The notes under the pieces are model-generated. The model had not been told where the DNA came from, made no database searches, and saw only the letters and a list, made by a program, of their open reading frames with translations. Shown here one piece after another: positions 8,917 to 17,838 of a DNA stretch of 64,000 nt (position 1 is the first letter of the stretch; each line of letters starts with the position of its first letter). This stretch comes from Terriglobia bacterium (lineage in GTDB: Bacteria; Acidobacteriota; Terriglobia; Bryobacterales; Bryobacteraceae): the NCBI GenBank assembly GCA_020073305.1, contig JAIQFK010000003.1, positions 124,001 to 188,000 on the forward strand, written 5' to 3'. The position numbers were made by a program, and so were the translations under genes.

Positions 8917-9336
8917 TCAACTCCTCCTCGTTTTCTGTTCGGCCAGCAATTCCTTCAGCCGGTCAAGCACCTGCTTGGCCGTAAACCCCTCGGCGCCTGC
9001 CCGCGAGATGGCGTCGCTGACAATCATGTCGAGCTTGCGGCGGCGCTCCTCATCATCCTGCTCCACGCGCTGTTCGCTAATGAACGTTCCGGAGCCCTGG
9101 TGCGTGTCCAGAAAGCCGCGGATTTCGAGCTCGCGGTAGGCGCGGATCACGGTATTCGGGTTGATGGAAAGATCCACCGCCAGTTGCCGCACCGTTGGCA
9201 GTTGATCGCCGCTCGTCAGGCGCCCGGAGGCAACGGCGCCGAGCACCTGGTCCATGATCTGCCGGTAAACGGGAACGCCCGAGCGCAGATCCAGATGGAG
9301 CCGGAAAGGAGAATTCACCTGGTCCGTTTTTGTCAT
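8917..9336 (-). CDS. GntR family transcriptional regulator, YtrA subfamily
   Basis: 139-residue repressor-type regulator: winged-helix domain with the GntR signature GVPVYRQIMDQVLGAVASGRL near residue 20, LPTVRQLAVDLSINPNTVIRAYRELE as the recognition helix, and HQGSGTFI as the wing, then a short helical tail instead of a large effector domain, which defines the YtrA subfamily. YtrA regulators typically repress their own operon, usually encoding ABC transporters or membrane proteins, in response to cell-envelope stress. The gene heads the SPFH-ICMT-ADOP operon. No Shine-Dalgarno is present; the -10 lies so close that the message is probably leaderless. Confidence 0.92.
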   Translation of the reverse strand: MTKTDQVNSPFRLHLDLRSGVPVYRQIMDQVLGAVASGRLTSGDQLPTVRQLAVDLSINPNTVIRAYRELEIRGFLDTHQGSGTFISEQRVEQDDEERRRKLDMIVSDAISRAGAEGFTAKQVLDRLKELLAEQKTRRS

Positions 9337-9344
9337 CTAGAGTT

Positions 9345-9373
9345 ATAGTGTACTATCTAGATAGAACAGTCAA
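9345..9373 (-). promoter_or_regulatory. promoter and palindromic operator of the GntR operon
   Basis: On the minus strand TTGACT (9368-9373) is followed after 17 bases by CACTAT (9345-9350), with the gntR ATG eight bases further, so the transcript would start at or very near the ATG. Between the two hexamers lies CTATCTAGATAG (9353-9364), a perfect 12-base palindrome, overlapping a second inverted repeat ATAGT-GT-ACTAT (9345-9356). Position and symmetry suggest autorepression by the GntR protein. Confidence 0.7.
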
Positions 9374-9431
9374 GTCGTTTTTTGGGGACCGGGAATATTT
9401 CCTCCGGCCACCGGCATCTTAATATGAGACT

Positions 9432-10361
9432 ATGCTGATCCGACGCTCGCCCGGCATTCCGCCTTCGGAGGTCACTCCGAAACACTTGTATCTAAACCGC
9501 CGCAGCTTCCTGGCGGGGCTGCCTCTGGCAGGCGCCGCGTTTGCGGCCGGCAGCGCGCGGGCAGGCACTAAGCTCAACGGGATCGCCAAGAGTCCGTTCA
9601 GTACCACCGAGAAGGTCACGCCCTCCAACGACGTGACGCATTACAACAACTATTACGAGTTCGGCACCGGCAAGGAGCAGCCGGCCGGGCTGGCGCAGAA
9701 GCTCAAGACTTCGCCCTGGACCGTCAAGGTGGAGGGCGCGGTCAATAAGCCGCAAGTCTTCGACATCGACGCGATCATGAAAATGGCGCCGCTCGAAGAG
9801 CGGATCTATCGTCACCGCTGCGTGGAGCGTTGGTCGATTGTCGTGCCGTGGATCGGGTTCCCGTTGAACGAACTCATCAAAAAAGTCGAGCCCACGGCAA
9901 AGGCCAAGTTTGTGGCGTTCCAGACTGTATTCGATCCGGGAATCATGCTCTCGGAACGGGCGGCGGGCATTCAGCTTCCGTATGTGGAAGGCTTGCGCAT
10001 GGATGAGGCCATGCACCCGCTGGCGATTTTGTGCGTGGGTATGTACGGCGAGGATTTGCCGAAGCAGGACGGAGCACCGGTGCGGCTGGTGGTGCCCTGG
10101 AAATACGGTTTCAAAAGCATCAAGTCGATTGTGAAGATCAAGTTCGTGGAAAAGCAGCCGCCGACCACGTGGAATATCACGAATGCCCACGAATATGGGT
10201 TCTATTCGAATGTGAATCCGGAGGTGGATCATCCGCGCTGGAGCCAGGCCTCGGAGCGCCGGCTGGGTGAGTTCTTCATGCGCAAGACGCTCATGTTCAA
10301 CGGATACGGCGACCAGGTGGCCCAACTCTACTCGGGCATGGATCTGCGGAAGTACTACTAA
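9432..10361 (+). CDS. msrP: protein-methionine-sulfoxide reductase catalytic subunit MsrP
   Basis: 309-residue periplasmic molybdoenzyme that reduces methionine sulfoxide in oxidised envelope proteins. Visible: the family N terminus ([16 protein letters not shown]), a Tat signal with RRSFLAG at residues 23-29, and the molybdopterin-ligating Cys130 in YRHRCVERW followed by [11 protein letters not shown]. Its membrane partner MsrQ follows two bases after the stop. The short divergent region to gntR contains no good Shine-Dalgarno for msrP. Length and motif set match the family well. Confidence 0.97.
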   Translation: MLIRRSPGIPPSEVTPKHLYLNRRSFLAGLPLAGAAFAAGSARAGTKLNGIAKSPFSTTEKVTPSNDVTHYNNYYEFGTGKEQPAGLAQKLKTSPWTVKVEGAVNKPQVFDIDAIMKMAPLEERIYRHRCVERWSIVVPWIGFPLNELIKKVEPTAKAKFVAFQTVFDPGIMLSERAAGIQLPYVEGLRMDEAMHPLAILCVGMYGEDLPKQDGAPVRLVVPWKYGFKSIKSIVKIKFVEKQPPTTWNITNAHEYGFYSNVNPEVDHPRWSQASERRLGEFFMRKTLMFNGYGDQVAQLYSGMDLRKYY

Positions 10362-10363
10362 GC

Positions 10364-11017
10364 ATGCCGTTGAAACGCATTCTCAGCAGCCGCTGGCTGA
10401 AAGTTGCCGTCTTCGCGCTCTGCCTGGTTCCCGTTCTGCTGCTGGTGTGGAAAGCGTTCAACGGCGGACTGGGCGCGAATCCGATCGAATTCATCACACA
10501 CGCCACCGGAGACTGGACGCTGCGCTTCCTTTGCATCACTCTTTCCATCACGCCGCTGCGCAAGCTCCTGCGCCTGCCCGAGCTGGTTCGTTTTCGCCGC
10601 ATGCTGGGGCTATTCGGGTTCTTTTACGGCTGCCTGCATTTTCTGACCTGGCTCGTGGTGGACAAGTTTTTTGACTGGAACGAAATCCTGAAAGACGTTG
10701 TGAAGCGGCCTTACATCACCGCCGGCTTCACGGGCTTCGTGCTGCTCATCCCGCTGGCGGTCACGTCGACTACAGGCTGGATCCGGCGCATGGGCGGCAA
10801 GCGATGGCAGATGCTCCACCGGCTGATCTACGTCACCGCTTGCGCCGGTGTGGTGCACTACTACTGGCTGGTGAAGTCAGACATTCGGCTGCCGGTATTC
10901 TACGGCGCGATCGTCGCGGTTCTGCTGGCCTACCGGCTGGTAGTGAGCCTGGTGAAGAGCCGCAAGCCGCTGCCGCGTGCGACTGGCGCCGCAGCCGGCG
11001 AGCCGACTGCATCCTGA
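10364..11017 (+). CDS. msrQ: heme-binding membrane subunit MsrQ
   Basis: 217-residue membrane protein of the ferric-reductase-like transmembrane family, which passes electrons from the quinone pool or flavin to MsrP. About six helices are visible; conserved pieces include the LRFLCITLSITPLRKL stretch near residue 50, a histidine in the YGCLHFLTW helix near residue 90 and two in MLHRLIYVTACAGVVHYYW near residue 150, which are the heme ligands in homologues. Tight spacing to msrP indicates one operon. Confidence 0.95.
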   Translation: MPLKRILSSRWLKVAVFALCLVPVLLLVWKAFNGGLGANPIEFITHATGDWTLRFLCITLSITPLRKLLRLPELVRFRRMLGLFGFFYGCLHFLTWLVVDKFFDWNEILKDVVKRPYITAGFTGFVLLIPLAVTSTTGWIRRMGGKRWQMLHRLIYVTACAGVVHYYWLVKSDIRLPVFYGAIVAVLLAYRLVVSLVKSRKPLPRATGAAAGEPTAS

Positions 11018-11176
11018 AGCCCTAAATCACGCTAAGGACCCCGCTGCGCCGGAAGGCGCTCGAAGTCGATATCATATCTCTGCACGTTAACTACCTCGGA
11101 GCAGACCTGGTGGCCGGGGCCAGTCACATGTTGTGCGCTTTCACACCGGCCCGATGAACCTGGAAGGGAAACTAAC

Positions 11177-12091
11177 ATGACGTATTCACGAAGGGGCTTT
11201 GCAAAACTGGCGGTTGCCGCCGTGCCGCTCGCCCGGGCGTTCGGCAAAACAATTGATTCCAAGATCGCGGGCGTCCAACTGGGCGTACAGACGTACAGCT
11301 TCCGCGATCTCTCGCTGGATGACGCGATCAAGGCCATGGTGGCTGATGGTTTGGGGGATTGCGAGCTGTTTTCGTCCCACCTGGAGCCGGGTGGGGCTCA
11401 GGAGGCTGTGTCGTTTTGGGAAGGGCCGCCGAAGCCGCAAGCCGAACTGAAGGCGCACGAGCAGAAAGTGGCGAAGTGGCGGATGAGCGTGCCGCTCGAC
11501 TATTTCAAAAGCATCCGCACGAAATTCGACGATGCCGGTATCCATATTTACGCATTCAATTGGAGCCCGGAGGACGGGTGGAGCGATGCGGAGATCGATC
11601 GCGGCTTTCTGATGGCCAAGGCGCTGGGCGTAGGGATCATCACGTCATCCACGACGCTGACCACCGCTAAGCGGATCGCGCCGCTCGCCGAAAAGCACAA
11701 GATGCTGGTTGCCATGCACGGCCATTCGGATCTCAAGGACCCCAATCAGTTCGCTACGCCCGAAAGCTTTCAGAAGGCCATGGCCATGTCGAAATATTTC
11801 CGTATCAACCTGGATATCGGCCATTTCACCGCCGCCAACTTCGACGCGGTCGACTACATCCGGAAGAATCACGAGAAGATCGTGCTGTTGCATCTCAAAG
11901 ACCGCAAAAAGAACGACGGAGACAACACGCCCTGGGGCCAGGGCGACACGCCGATCAAACAAGTGCTGCAACTTCTGAAGCAGAACAAGTACCCGATTCC
12001 GGCGTTCATCGAATACGAGTACCAAGGCGCCGGGACCTCCCAGCAAGAAGTGGCGAAGTGTTATCAGTACTGCAAAGAAGCGCTGGCGTGA
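11177..12091 (+). CDS. sugar phosphate isomerase/epimerase family protein, Tat-exported
   Basis: 304 residues of the AP-endonuclease-2/xylose-isomerase-like TIM barrel. A Tat signal (YSRRGFAKLAVAAVPLARA) leads, then barrel strands: GVQLGVQTYSFRD near residue 35, IHIYAFNWSP near 115, HGHSDLKDPNQF near 180 and INLDIGHF near 213, supplying the His/Asp/Glu metal ligands, with HLKDRKK and FIEYEYQG near the end. Substrate unknown; such exported isomerase-like proteins act on sugars or inositols. The 160-base leader upstream holds no other gene. A weak GGAAGGG precedes the ATG. Confidence 0.88.
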   Translation: MTYSRRGFAKLAVAAVPLARAFGKTIDSKIAGVQLGVQTYSFRDLSLDDAIKAMVADGLGDCELFSSHLEPGGAQEAVSFWEGPPKPQAELKAHEQKVAKWRMSVPLDYFKSIRTKFDDAGIHIYAFNWSPEDGWSDAEIDRGFLMAKALGVGIITSSTTLTTAKRIAPLAEKHKMLVAMHGHSDLKDPNQFATPESFQKAMAMSKYFRINLDIGHFTAANFDAVDYIRKNHEKIVLLHLKDRKKNDGDNTPWGQGDTPIKQVLQLLKQNKYPIPAFIEYEYQGAGTSQQEVAKCYQYCKEALA

Positions 12092-12206
12092 GGGCCGGTC
12101 AAGCGTAGCGCCTCTACACTTGCTCCTGACACAGAATTCCTTTGGTACCGAAGATGCTACACACGGATCCATCGCCTTGAGACTGGCCAGTAGTTCCTGG
12201 GGTTGC

Positions 12207-12239
12207 GAGTTCGGGCTGAAAAACCCGAACTCTTCTCTT
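12207..12239 (+). terminator. intrinsic terminator-like hairpin
   Basis: A perfect 9-bp stem GAGTTCGGG / CCCGAACTC with an eight-base A-rich loop is followed by TTCTCTT. It lies about 115 bases after the isomerase stop and before the bactofilin gene, where read-through would need to end. The T run is imperfect, so termination strength is uncertain. Confidence 0.6.
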
Positions 12240-12385
12240 ATCAAGAATTTCGTAGCGCCGGATGAAGCAGCGCGTGAAGGAGACTGGCATCGTCAGGCGG
12301 TCTAGAGTTGTTACGTGGTGGGCAGAAATGACTGTACGAATTTGCCCGGAATCCAAATCAGCTTTGCCAAAAGGAGATCATCCGT

Positions 12386-12898
12386 ATGTGGGATAAGCGC
12401 AAGCCAGAGGAACAGACCGCCAGACCACCGTTGGGCCCATCGAACGCGGCGCCAGTTCCCAGACCTGTAGCACCCGCCGCCCCACCGCCCGCAACCACGG
12501 TGGTGCCTGAGGGGCCGCGCAACGTCGCGGTCATTGGTCCCGGGATGATGATCAAGGGAGAGGTGCAAAGCCAGGAAGACTTGTACATTGATGGTGAAGT
12601 GGACGGAGCGCTCGAGCTCAAGGAACACTGTCTCACGGTTGGCCCTAACGGAAAAACGCATTCCACGATCAGGGCGCGAGAGGTCGTGGTTCTCGGCAGC
12701 GTACAAGGGAACGTGGAAGCCAGAGATAAGATCGCCATACGAAAGAACGGGCGGCTCGTGGGCGATATCAAGACCGCCGGAATCATCATCGACGACGGAG
12801 CCTATTTTAAGGGCAGCATCGACATTGTGAAAACGGACAAGCCGGCGGTCCAGAAGAAAGAACAGGCGATGTCCGCCGGTGCGGGGCCGAAAGCGTAA
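12386..12898 (+). CDS. bactofilin (polymer-forming cytoskeletal protein)
   Basis: 170-residue protein that self-assembles into filaments supporting cell shape or polar structures. After a flexible proline- and alanine-rich tail of about 45 residues comes the DUF583 beta-helix: IGPGMMIKGEVQSQEDLYIDG marks its first turn, and repeated short strands (GSVQGNVEARDKI, GRLVGDIKTAGI, GAYFKGSIDI) make the right-handed solenoid. A good AAGGAGATC precedes the ATG. Monocistronic, between a terminator-like hairpin and the PIG-L gene. Confidence 0.93.
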   Translation: MWDKRKPEEQTARPPLGPSNAAPVPRPVAPAAPPPATTVVPEGPRNVAVIGPGMMIKGEVQSQEDLYIDGEVDGALELKEHCLTVGPNGKTHSTIRAREVVVLGSVQGNVEARDKIAIRKNGRLVGDIKTAGIIIDDGAYFKGSIDIVKTDKPAVQKKEQAMSAGAGPKA

Positions 12899-12937
12899 TC
12901 CGGAAAGCCCGCCGGCTGTTTCGGCGAGAATGAAGGA

Positions 12938-13669
12938 ATGCGCCTGATTTCCCGCCGCACGCTTCTTGTCAGCTCGACGGTTCTGGTTGGCCGCACTCTC
13001 GCCCAGTCCCTCCCTACGAATCGCAAACTCAAGATCATCGTCACCGGCGGCCATCCTGGCGATCCCGAGTATGGCTGCGGCGGCACGGTTGCGCGCTACA
13101 CGGACCTGGGACACGAGGTTGTCCTCCTCTACCTGAACCGTGGGGAGAAAGGTTGTCCGGAGAAAGATCCGAGTTTGGGCAGTGCGGTGCGCGTACCGGA
13201 AGCGAGGAAGGCCTGCGAAATTCTGAAAGCCCGGCCTGTCTTTGCCGCACAGTGTGACGGGAACGCGATCGTCGACCCTGCCCATTATGAGGAGTTCCGG
13301 CGATTGCTCGAGTCCGAGACGCCAGACGTCCTGTTCACGCACTGGCCCATCGACGGGCATGCCGATCACCGGGCGATTTCCATGCTTGCCTACGATGCAT
13401 GGCTGCGCATGGGGAAGAAGTTCGCGTTTTATTACTACGAGGTCTCGAACGGCGAAGACACGCTGATGTTCTCGCCGACGGATTACGTGGATATCTCCGG
13501 GACCGAACCCCGCAAGCGCGCGGCATGTTATGCGCACGCTTCGCAGGCGCCGGACAAGTTCTACGCGCTGCAGTCCCAGGTCACGCGTTTCCGCGGAACG
13601 GAAAGTGGTTACGCGCAGGCGGAGGGTTTCATCCGGCACGCGCAGAGCCCGGGGCATCTGCTGCCTTAG
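12938..13669 (+). CDS. PIG-L/LmbE family deacetylase, exported
   Basis: 243 residues. A Tat-like leader (LISRRTLLVSSTVLV) precedes the zinc-dependent PIG-L fold: GGHPGDPEYGCGGTVARY near residue 37 is the usual AHPDD motif with the first Asp replaced by Gly but the metal-binding His and second Asp kept, and FTHWPIDGHADHRA near residue 132 supplies the remaining ligands. Family members remove N-acetyl groups from GlcNAc-linked substrates; the substrate here is not predictable. Confidence 0.88.
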   Translation: MRLISRRTLLVSSTVLVGRTLAQSLPTNRKLKIIVTGGHPGDPEYGCGGTVARYTDLGHEVVLLYLNRGEKGCPEKDPSLGSAVRVPEARKACEILKARPVFAAQCDGNAIVDPAHYEEFRRLLESETPDVLFTHWPIDGHADHRAISMLAYDAWLRMGKKFAFYYYEVSNGEDTLMFSPTDYVDISGTEPRKRAACYAHASQAPDKFYALQSQVTRFRGTESGYAQAEGFIRHAQSPGHLLP

Positions 13670-13725
13670 GGGGTAGCGGCATTGTCCAACGGAAATGATA
13701 GAGTGGCACTATCAGGAGCAATCGA

Positions 13726-14622
13726 ATGGCTCGATCCACCAGACGTGATTTCCTCAAAACCGGCGTGGCCGCCACAATGCTTTCCGTCTTGGGCGGCGCG
13801 AAGGCCTCGGCGCAGACTGGCAAACGGTCGGCAACTGACTGGGTGACGCTCGGCAAATCGAACGTCAAAGTGACGCGGCTTGCTTTTGGCACCGGAACCT
13901 TCGGCGGCCGGGTGCAGCGAGAACTCGGGCAGCAGGAGTTCACGCGGCTGGTCCGTCACGCGTACGATCGCGGCATCCGCTTCTTTGAGACGGCCGAGAG
14001 CTATCACGGCATGCCGGAGATGCTGGCCATCGCGCTCAAGGGCTTACCGCGCGACAGCTACAAGCTGATGACGAAGTACAGCACGCCAGCGGGCGGCGAC
14101 CCCTCTCCCAAGATCGACCAGTTTAGGAAGCAACTGGGCACCGAGTACATCGATATTCTCCTGCTCCATTGCCTGAGGCCGCCAACGTGGGCCACGGATT
14201 ACGCAAGCCTCCAGGACGGATTCTCTGAAGCCAAGCAGAAGAAGGTTATCCTGGCTCAAGGCGCCTCGGTTCACGGCCTGCCGGCGCTTCGAACCATTCC
14301 GGGAAACCAGTGGCTCGAAATCGCCATGATCCGCATGAATCATGACGGAACGAAAATGGACACTGAGGCGATGCGGGATATCGATGCCCCCGGCAAGGTG
14401 GACGAGGTGGTTGCACACACCAAAAAGGTACATGCCGAAGGAATGGGCGTCATCAGCATGAAGCTGTGCGGCGAGGGCCGGTTTACCCGCGCGGAAGATC
14501 GTGACGCCTCGATGAAGTTCGCCATGAACCTGGGATGCGTGGACTCGGTCACGATCGGGTTCAAGAGTACGGCGGAGATCGACGAAGCGATCGACCGCAT
14601 GAACCGCGTGATGAACGTTTAG
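13726..14622 (+). CDS. aldo/keto reductase, Tat-exported
   Basis: 298 residues with a Tat signal (STRRDFLKTGVAATML) followed by an AKR barrel. The catalytic set is visible: Asp/Glu in FFETAESYHG with the Tyr, Lys in LMTKYSTP and His in LLLHCLRPP. NAD(P)-dependent reductases with Tat signals are recurrent in Acidobacteria, probably working on sugars with a bound cofactor. AGGAGC lies before the ATG. Substrate unknown. Confidence 0.9.
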   Translation: MARSTRRDFLKTGVAATMLSVLGGAKASAQTGKRSATDWVTLGKSNVKVTRLAFGTGTFGGRVQRELGQQEFTRLVRHAYDRGIRFFETAESYHGMPEMLAIALKGLPRDSYKLMTKYSTPAGGDPSPKIDQFRKQLGTEYIDILLLHCLRPPTWATDYASLQDGFSEAKQKKVILAQGASVHGLPALRTIPGNQWLEIAMIRMNHDGTKMDTEAMRDIDAPGKVDEVVAHTKKVHAEGMGVISMKLCGEGRFTRAEDRDASMKFAMNLGCVDSVTIGFKSTAEIDEAIDRMNRVMNV

Positions 14623-14840
14623 TGCTTTTCCAATACCGGTCCTGTTGCGTGCTGGGTGGCTTCACCCAATGTCGCCAAAAGTCACAAGATCGGGCCGCGG
14701 GCCGGTCCGAACATAAGTCCTGATTTCTCAAGGGTAAGGAAGGCGTCCTGCCATCCCTGAAGGTCCCCATACGCCATCCAGATAGATGGTGTGACGGTTG
14801 CTGCAAGACCCATGAGTTCAAGAAACCTAGGAGGCCGGCG

Positions 14841-15068
14841 ATGGGCGCTTCTGATCTATTCGCCCGACACGTCTACATTCGCCTTGCAGACGACGGGACT
14901 GGTTTTCATTACGCCATAAAGTATGGTGGAGTCCCCGTGAGACGCGCGTTTGTACCGACGTTTCGCGAGGATGCCGGGCCGGGAAACGGCCATTTACCCT
15001 TCTGGCGGTCCGAGCAAGAAGATCACCCCGCCGGAGAACACGCCAACCGAGATACAGAAGACGCTTGA
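14841..15068 (+). CDS. small ORF of unknown function, coupled to hsp20
   Basis: 75 codons, no recognised family. Support for translation comes from a strong AGGAGG six bases before the ATG and from the stop overlapping the hsp20 start (TGATG), so it would be the first gene of the Hsp20-Lon operon. The product is charged and acidic at its C terminus with no membrane segment. It may be a regulatory leader ORF or a small client-binding protein; the 218 bases upstream hold no other gene and no CIRCE element was seen. Confidence 0.45.
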   Translation: MGASDLFARHVYIRLADDGTGFHYAIKYGGVPVRRAFVPTFREDAGPGNGHLPFWRSEQEDHPAGEHANRDTEDA

Positions 15069-15430
15069 TGCGCGATAAAGTCCAGCGGACATCGATTTTC
15101 TTCTTGAGCCGGGCCAGCGACTTTCGCGAGAACGTGTGGGCGCCGGAGGTCGACGTGTACCGGCGTGCGGGCGGCTGTCTCGTAAAGTGCGCGTTGGCTG
15201 GGGTCCGGCCCGAGGACGTGGCCGTGTCGCTCGAGGGTTCAAAGTTAACCATCTGCGGGATCCGCCGCGACCCGATGGTGGAAGAGGGCTGGGAACACGA
15301 TTCGATGGAAATCCCGTACGGCCGGTTTGAGCGTTCCCTGACCTTGCCGGACGGCTTGCAGGGAGCACGGATCACAGCCCATTACCGTGATGGCATGCTG
15401 CTGGTTCGAGTGCGCGAGGAAAGCCGATGA
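15068..15430 (+). CDS. Hsp20/alpha-crystallin family small heat shock protein
   Basis: 120-residue ATP-independent holdase that keeps unfolded proteins soluble. The alpha-crystallin domain spans most of the protein: WAPEVDVYRRAGGCLVKCALAG, DVAVSLEGSKLTICGIRR and YGRFERSLTLPDGL followed by DGMLLVRV, the last strand. The ATG at 15068 is preferred over a TTG one codon earlier. Stop overlaps the lon start by 4 bases, so chaperone and protease are made together. Confidence 0.92.
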   Translation: MRDKVQRTSIFFLSRASDFRENVWAPEVDVYRRAGGCLVKCALAGVRPEDVAVSLEGSKLTICGIRRDPMVEEGWEHDSMEIPYGRFERSLTLPDGLQGARITAHYRDGMLLVRVREESR

Positions 15431-17784
15431 GTGAACAGGACGAAATCAGGACGGTTCCGCTACTGCCCATCAAGAACACCGTACTTTTCCCGCATCTACT
15501 ATTGCCGCTCTCGATCGGCCGGCCCAGCTCCGCGGCTGCGGTCGCGCAAGCCATGGCGGGAGAAGAAAAGCAGATTGTGATCGTCACGCAGCGTGACGTG
15601 TCGGTGGATGATCCTCGCCAGAAAGATCTCTTCACGGTCGGCACAATCGCTGTGATCAAGAAGATGGGGCGCCGCCCGGACGGAGTCATCGAGATGGTGG
15701 TGCACGGGATCGAGCGCGTGACGATTGTCAAGGTGGAAGAGAAGAGCGGAGCCCTGCAGGCGACTGTGCGGAAGGTGCCGGCGGCGAATGACGGGGGCGC
15801 CGAGGTGGAAGCGCTGCTCCGGGCCGTGCTCGATCTGGCCCAGCAGGCCATCGCCCTGGCCCAGCCGCAGGCGACGGCGGAAATGGCCCGGTTGATGCTG
15901 GGCCACGATGATCCTCTCAAGCTCGTCTACCTGCTCGGTTCGGTGCTCAATCTGGAGGTGGAGAAAGAGCAGGCTCTTCTCGAAGCCTCCACGCGCCTGG
16001 ATGCGCTGCGGCTGATGCACACCTATCTGTCGCACGAGGTGCAGGTGCTCGAGCTGCGCAACAAGATTGCCAGTGAGGCGGAGACCGAAATCGGCAAAGA
16101 GCAGCGCGAATATCTGCTGCGGCAGCAGATGCGCGCCATCCAGCAGGAGCTGGGCGAACAAAGCCCGGACCAGGCGGAATCCCAGCTGTTGCAGGACAGG
16201 CTGGCACAGGCCGACCTCCCCGATGAAGTGCGCAAGGAAGGCGAACGCGAGCTGAAACGGCTGCAGAAACTGCCGCCGGCGGCGCCGGATTATCACGTCA
16301 TCCGGTCGTATCTGGAGCTGGTGCTGGACCTGCCTTGGCGAAAGCGATCGGAGGAAACCATCGAGATCGCGCGTGCACGGAAGGTGCTGGATGACGATCA
16401 CTACGACCTGAAGGAAGTCAAGGAACGGATCCTGGAGCAACTGGGCGTCCTGAAAATGAATCCACAGGCCAAAGCGCCGATCCTGTGTTTCGTGGGTCCG
16501 CCGGGAACGGGCAAGACCTCGCTGGGCCAGTCGATCGCGCGGGCCATGGGGCGGAAGTTCGAGCGCATGAGCCTGGGAGGCCTGCACGATGAAGCCGAAC
16601 TGCGGGGCCACCGGCGCACGTACATCGGCGCCATGCCGGGCCGCATCATCGAGGCGATTCGCAAGTGCGGAGTCAACAATCCGCTGCTGATGTTGGATGA
16701 AGTGGACAAACTGGGGCAGGACTTTCGCGGCGATCCGGCTTCCGCATTGCTGGAGATCCTGGACCCGGAGCAGAACAAGAATTTTCACGACAATTACCTG
16801 GACTTGTCATTCGACTTGTCGAAGGTTTTCTTCATCACAACCGCCAACAACTTCGACACCATTCCGCGGCCGTTGCTGGATCGGATGGAAGTCCTGACGT
16901 TGTCCGGCTACAGCGAAGAAGAGAAGACCGAAATCGCCCGGCGCTACCTCATTCCGCGGCAAATGAGCGAATCCGGATTGACGTCCGCCCAATTTGTCAT
17001 CGCCCCGGAGGCACTGAGGCGGGTCATCGAGCGCTACACGCGCGAGGCGGGATTGCGGCAGTTGGAACGGGGGATCGGCCGGCTGGCGCACAAAGCGGCG
17101 CTGCATTTTGCGGAAGGAAAGACTGAGCCGGTGGCGGTGGGTGCGGACGACCTCGCCGAGATGCTCGGGCCGGAGCGGTTTTTCCTGGAGCAGGCGCGGA
17201 ACGAGATGTCGCCGGGCGTCGCGACGGGGCTGGCATGGACCGAGACGGGCGGCGACGTGCTCTATGTCGAGGCCGCCCTGCTGCCGGAAAGCCGCGGCTT
17301 GACGCTCACCGGGCACCTCGGCGAAGTCATGCAGGAATCGGCCCGGGCGGCCCACAGCTACATCTGGTCCCATTGCGACGAACTCGGGATCAGCCGGTCT
17401 CAATTTCGCAAAGCCGGGGTTCACATTCATGTGCCCGCGGGCGCCATTCCCAAGGATGGCCCGTCTGCCGGCGTCACCATGGCTTCAGCGCTGGCATCGC
17501 TGTACACGGAACACCCAACGCGTCGCGACACAGCCATGACCGGCGAGATTACGCTGACCGGCCTGGTGCTGCCCATCGGCGGAGTGAAGGAAAAGGTTCT
17601 CGCGGCCCGCCGCGCCGGCCTGCGCCGCATCATCCTGCCCAAAGAGAACCAGAAGGACTTGCGCGAGCTTCCAGATGAGGTCCGCTCGGAGATGGAATTC
17701 GTTTTTGTCGAGCGAGTCAAGGACGTCTTAGCCGCGGCCATCCCCGAAATCGCCAAACAATTCCAGGTTGTGCCGGCAGCCTGA
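15427..17784 (+). CDS. lon: endopeptidase La (Lon protease)
   Basis: 785-residue ATP-dependent protease of the LonA type that degrades misfolded and regulatory proteins. Order of domains: N-terminal LAN domain (TVPLLPIKNTVLFPHLLLPL), coiled coil near residues 200-280 (EYLLRQQMRAIQQELGE), AAA+ module with Walker A GPPGTGKTS near residue 357, Walker B LLMLDEVDKLG, and the serine protease domain with Ser680 in KDGPSAGV and Lys723 in GGVKEK, 43 residues apart as in other Lon enzymes. Coupled to hsp20 (ATGA). Confidence 0.98.
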   Translation: MSEQDEIRTVPLLPIKNTVLFPHLLLPLSIGRPSSAAAVAQAMAGEEKQIVIVTQRDVSVDDPRQKDLFTVGTIAVIKKMGRRPDGVIEMVVHGIERVTIVKVEEKSGALQATVRKVPAANDGGAEVEALLRAVLDLAQQAIALAQPQATAEMARLMLGHDDPLKLVYLLGSVLNLEVEKEQALLEASTRLDALRLMHTYLSHEVQVLELRNKIASEAETEIGKEQREYLLRQQMRAIQQELGEQSPDQAESQLLQDRLAQADLPDEVRKEGERELKRLQKLPPAAPDYHVIRSYLELVLDLPWRKRSEETIEIARARKVLDDDHYDLKEVKERILEQLGVLKMNPQAKAPILCFVGPPGTGKTSLGQSIARAMGRKFERMSLGGLHDEAELRGHRRTYIGAMPGRIIEAIRKCGVNNPLLMLDEVDKLGQDFRGDPASALLEILDPEQNKNFHDNYLDLSFDLSKVFFITTANNFDTIPRPLLDRMEVLTLSGYSEEEKTEIARRYLIPRQMSESGLTSAQFVIAPEALRRVIERYTREAGLRQLERGIGRLAHKAALHFAEGKTEPVAVGADDLAEMLGPERFFLEQARNEMSPGVATGLAWTETGGDVLYVEAALLPESRGLTLTGHLGEVMQESARAAHSYIWSHCDELGISRSQFRKAGVHIHVPAGAIPKDGPSAGVTMASALASLYTEHPTRRDTAMTGEITLTGLVLPIGGVKEKVLAARRAGLRRIILPKENQKDLRELPDEVRSEMEFVFVERVKDVLAAAIPEIAKQFQVVPAA

Positions 17785-17838
17785 AGGCGATCCAGCCTGT
17801 GCGTGCAGCCGCACGCGAAGCAGAATACAATCTTGCAC

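Noticed and set aside
12120-12305. 61-codon frame after the isomerase gene
   Set aside because: It runs through the terminator-like hairpin, has no ribosome site and no resemblance to a known protein.
12311-13657. Long antisense frame over the bactofilin and PIG-L genes
   Set aside because: A shadow of high GC content; the sense genes have clear domains and start signals.
14623-14840. CIRCE or sigma-32 type heat-shock element before the Hsp20-Lon operon
   Set aside because: Neither the TTAGCACTC inverted repeat nor a CTTGAA/CCCCAT pair could be found.
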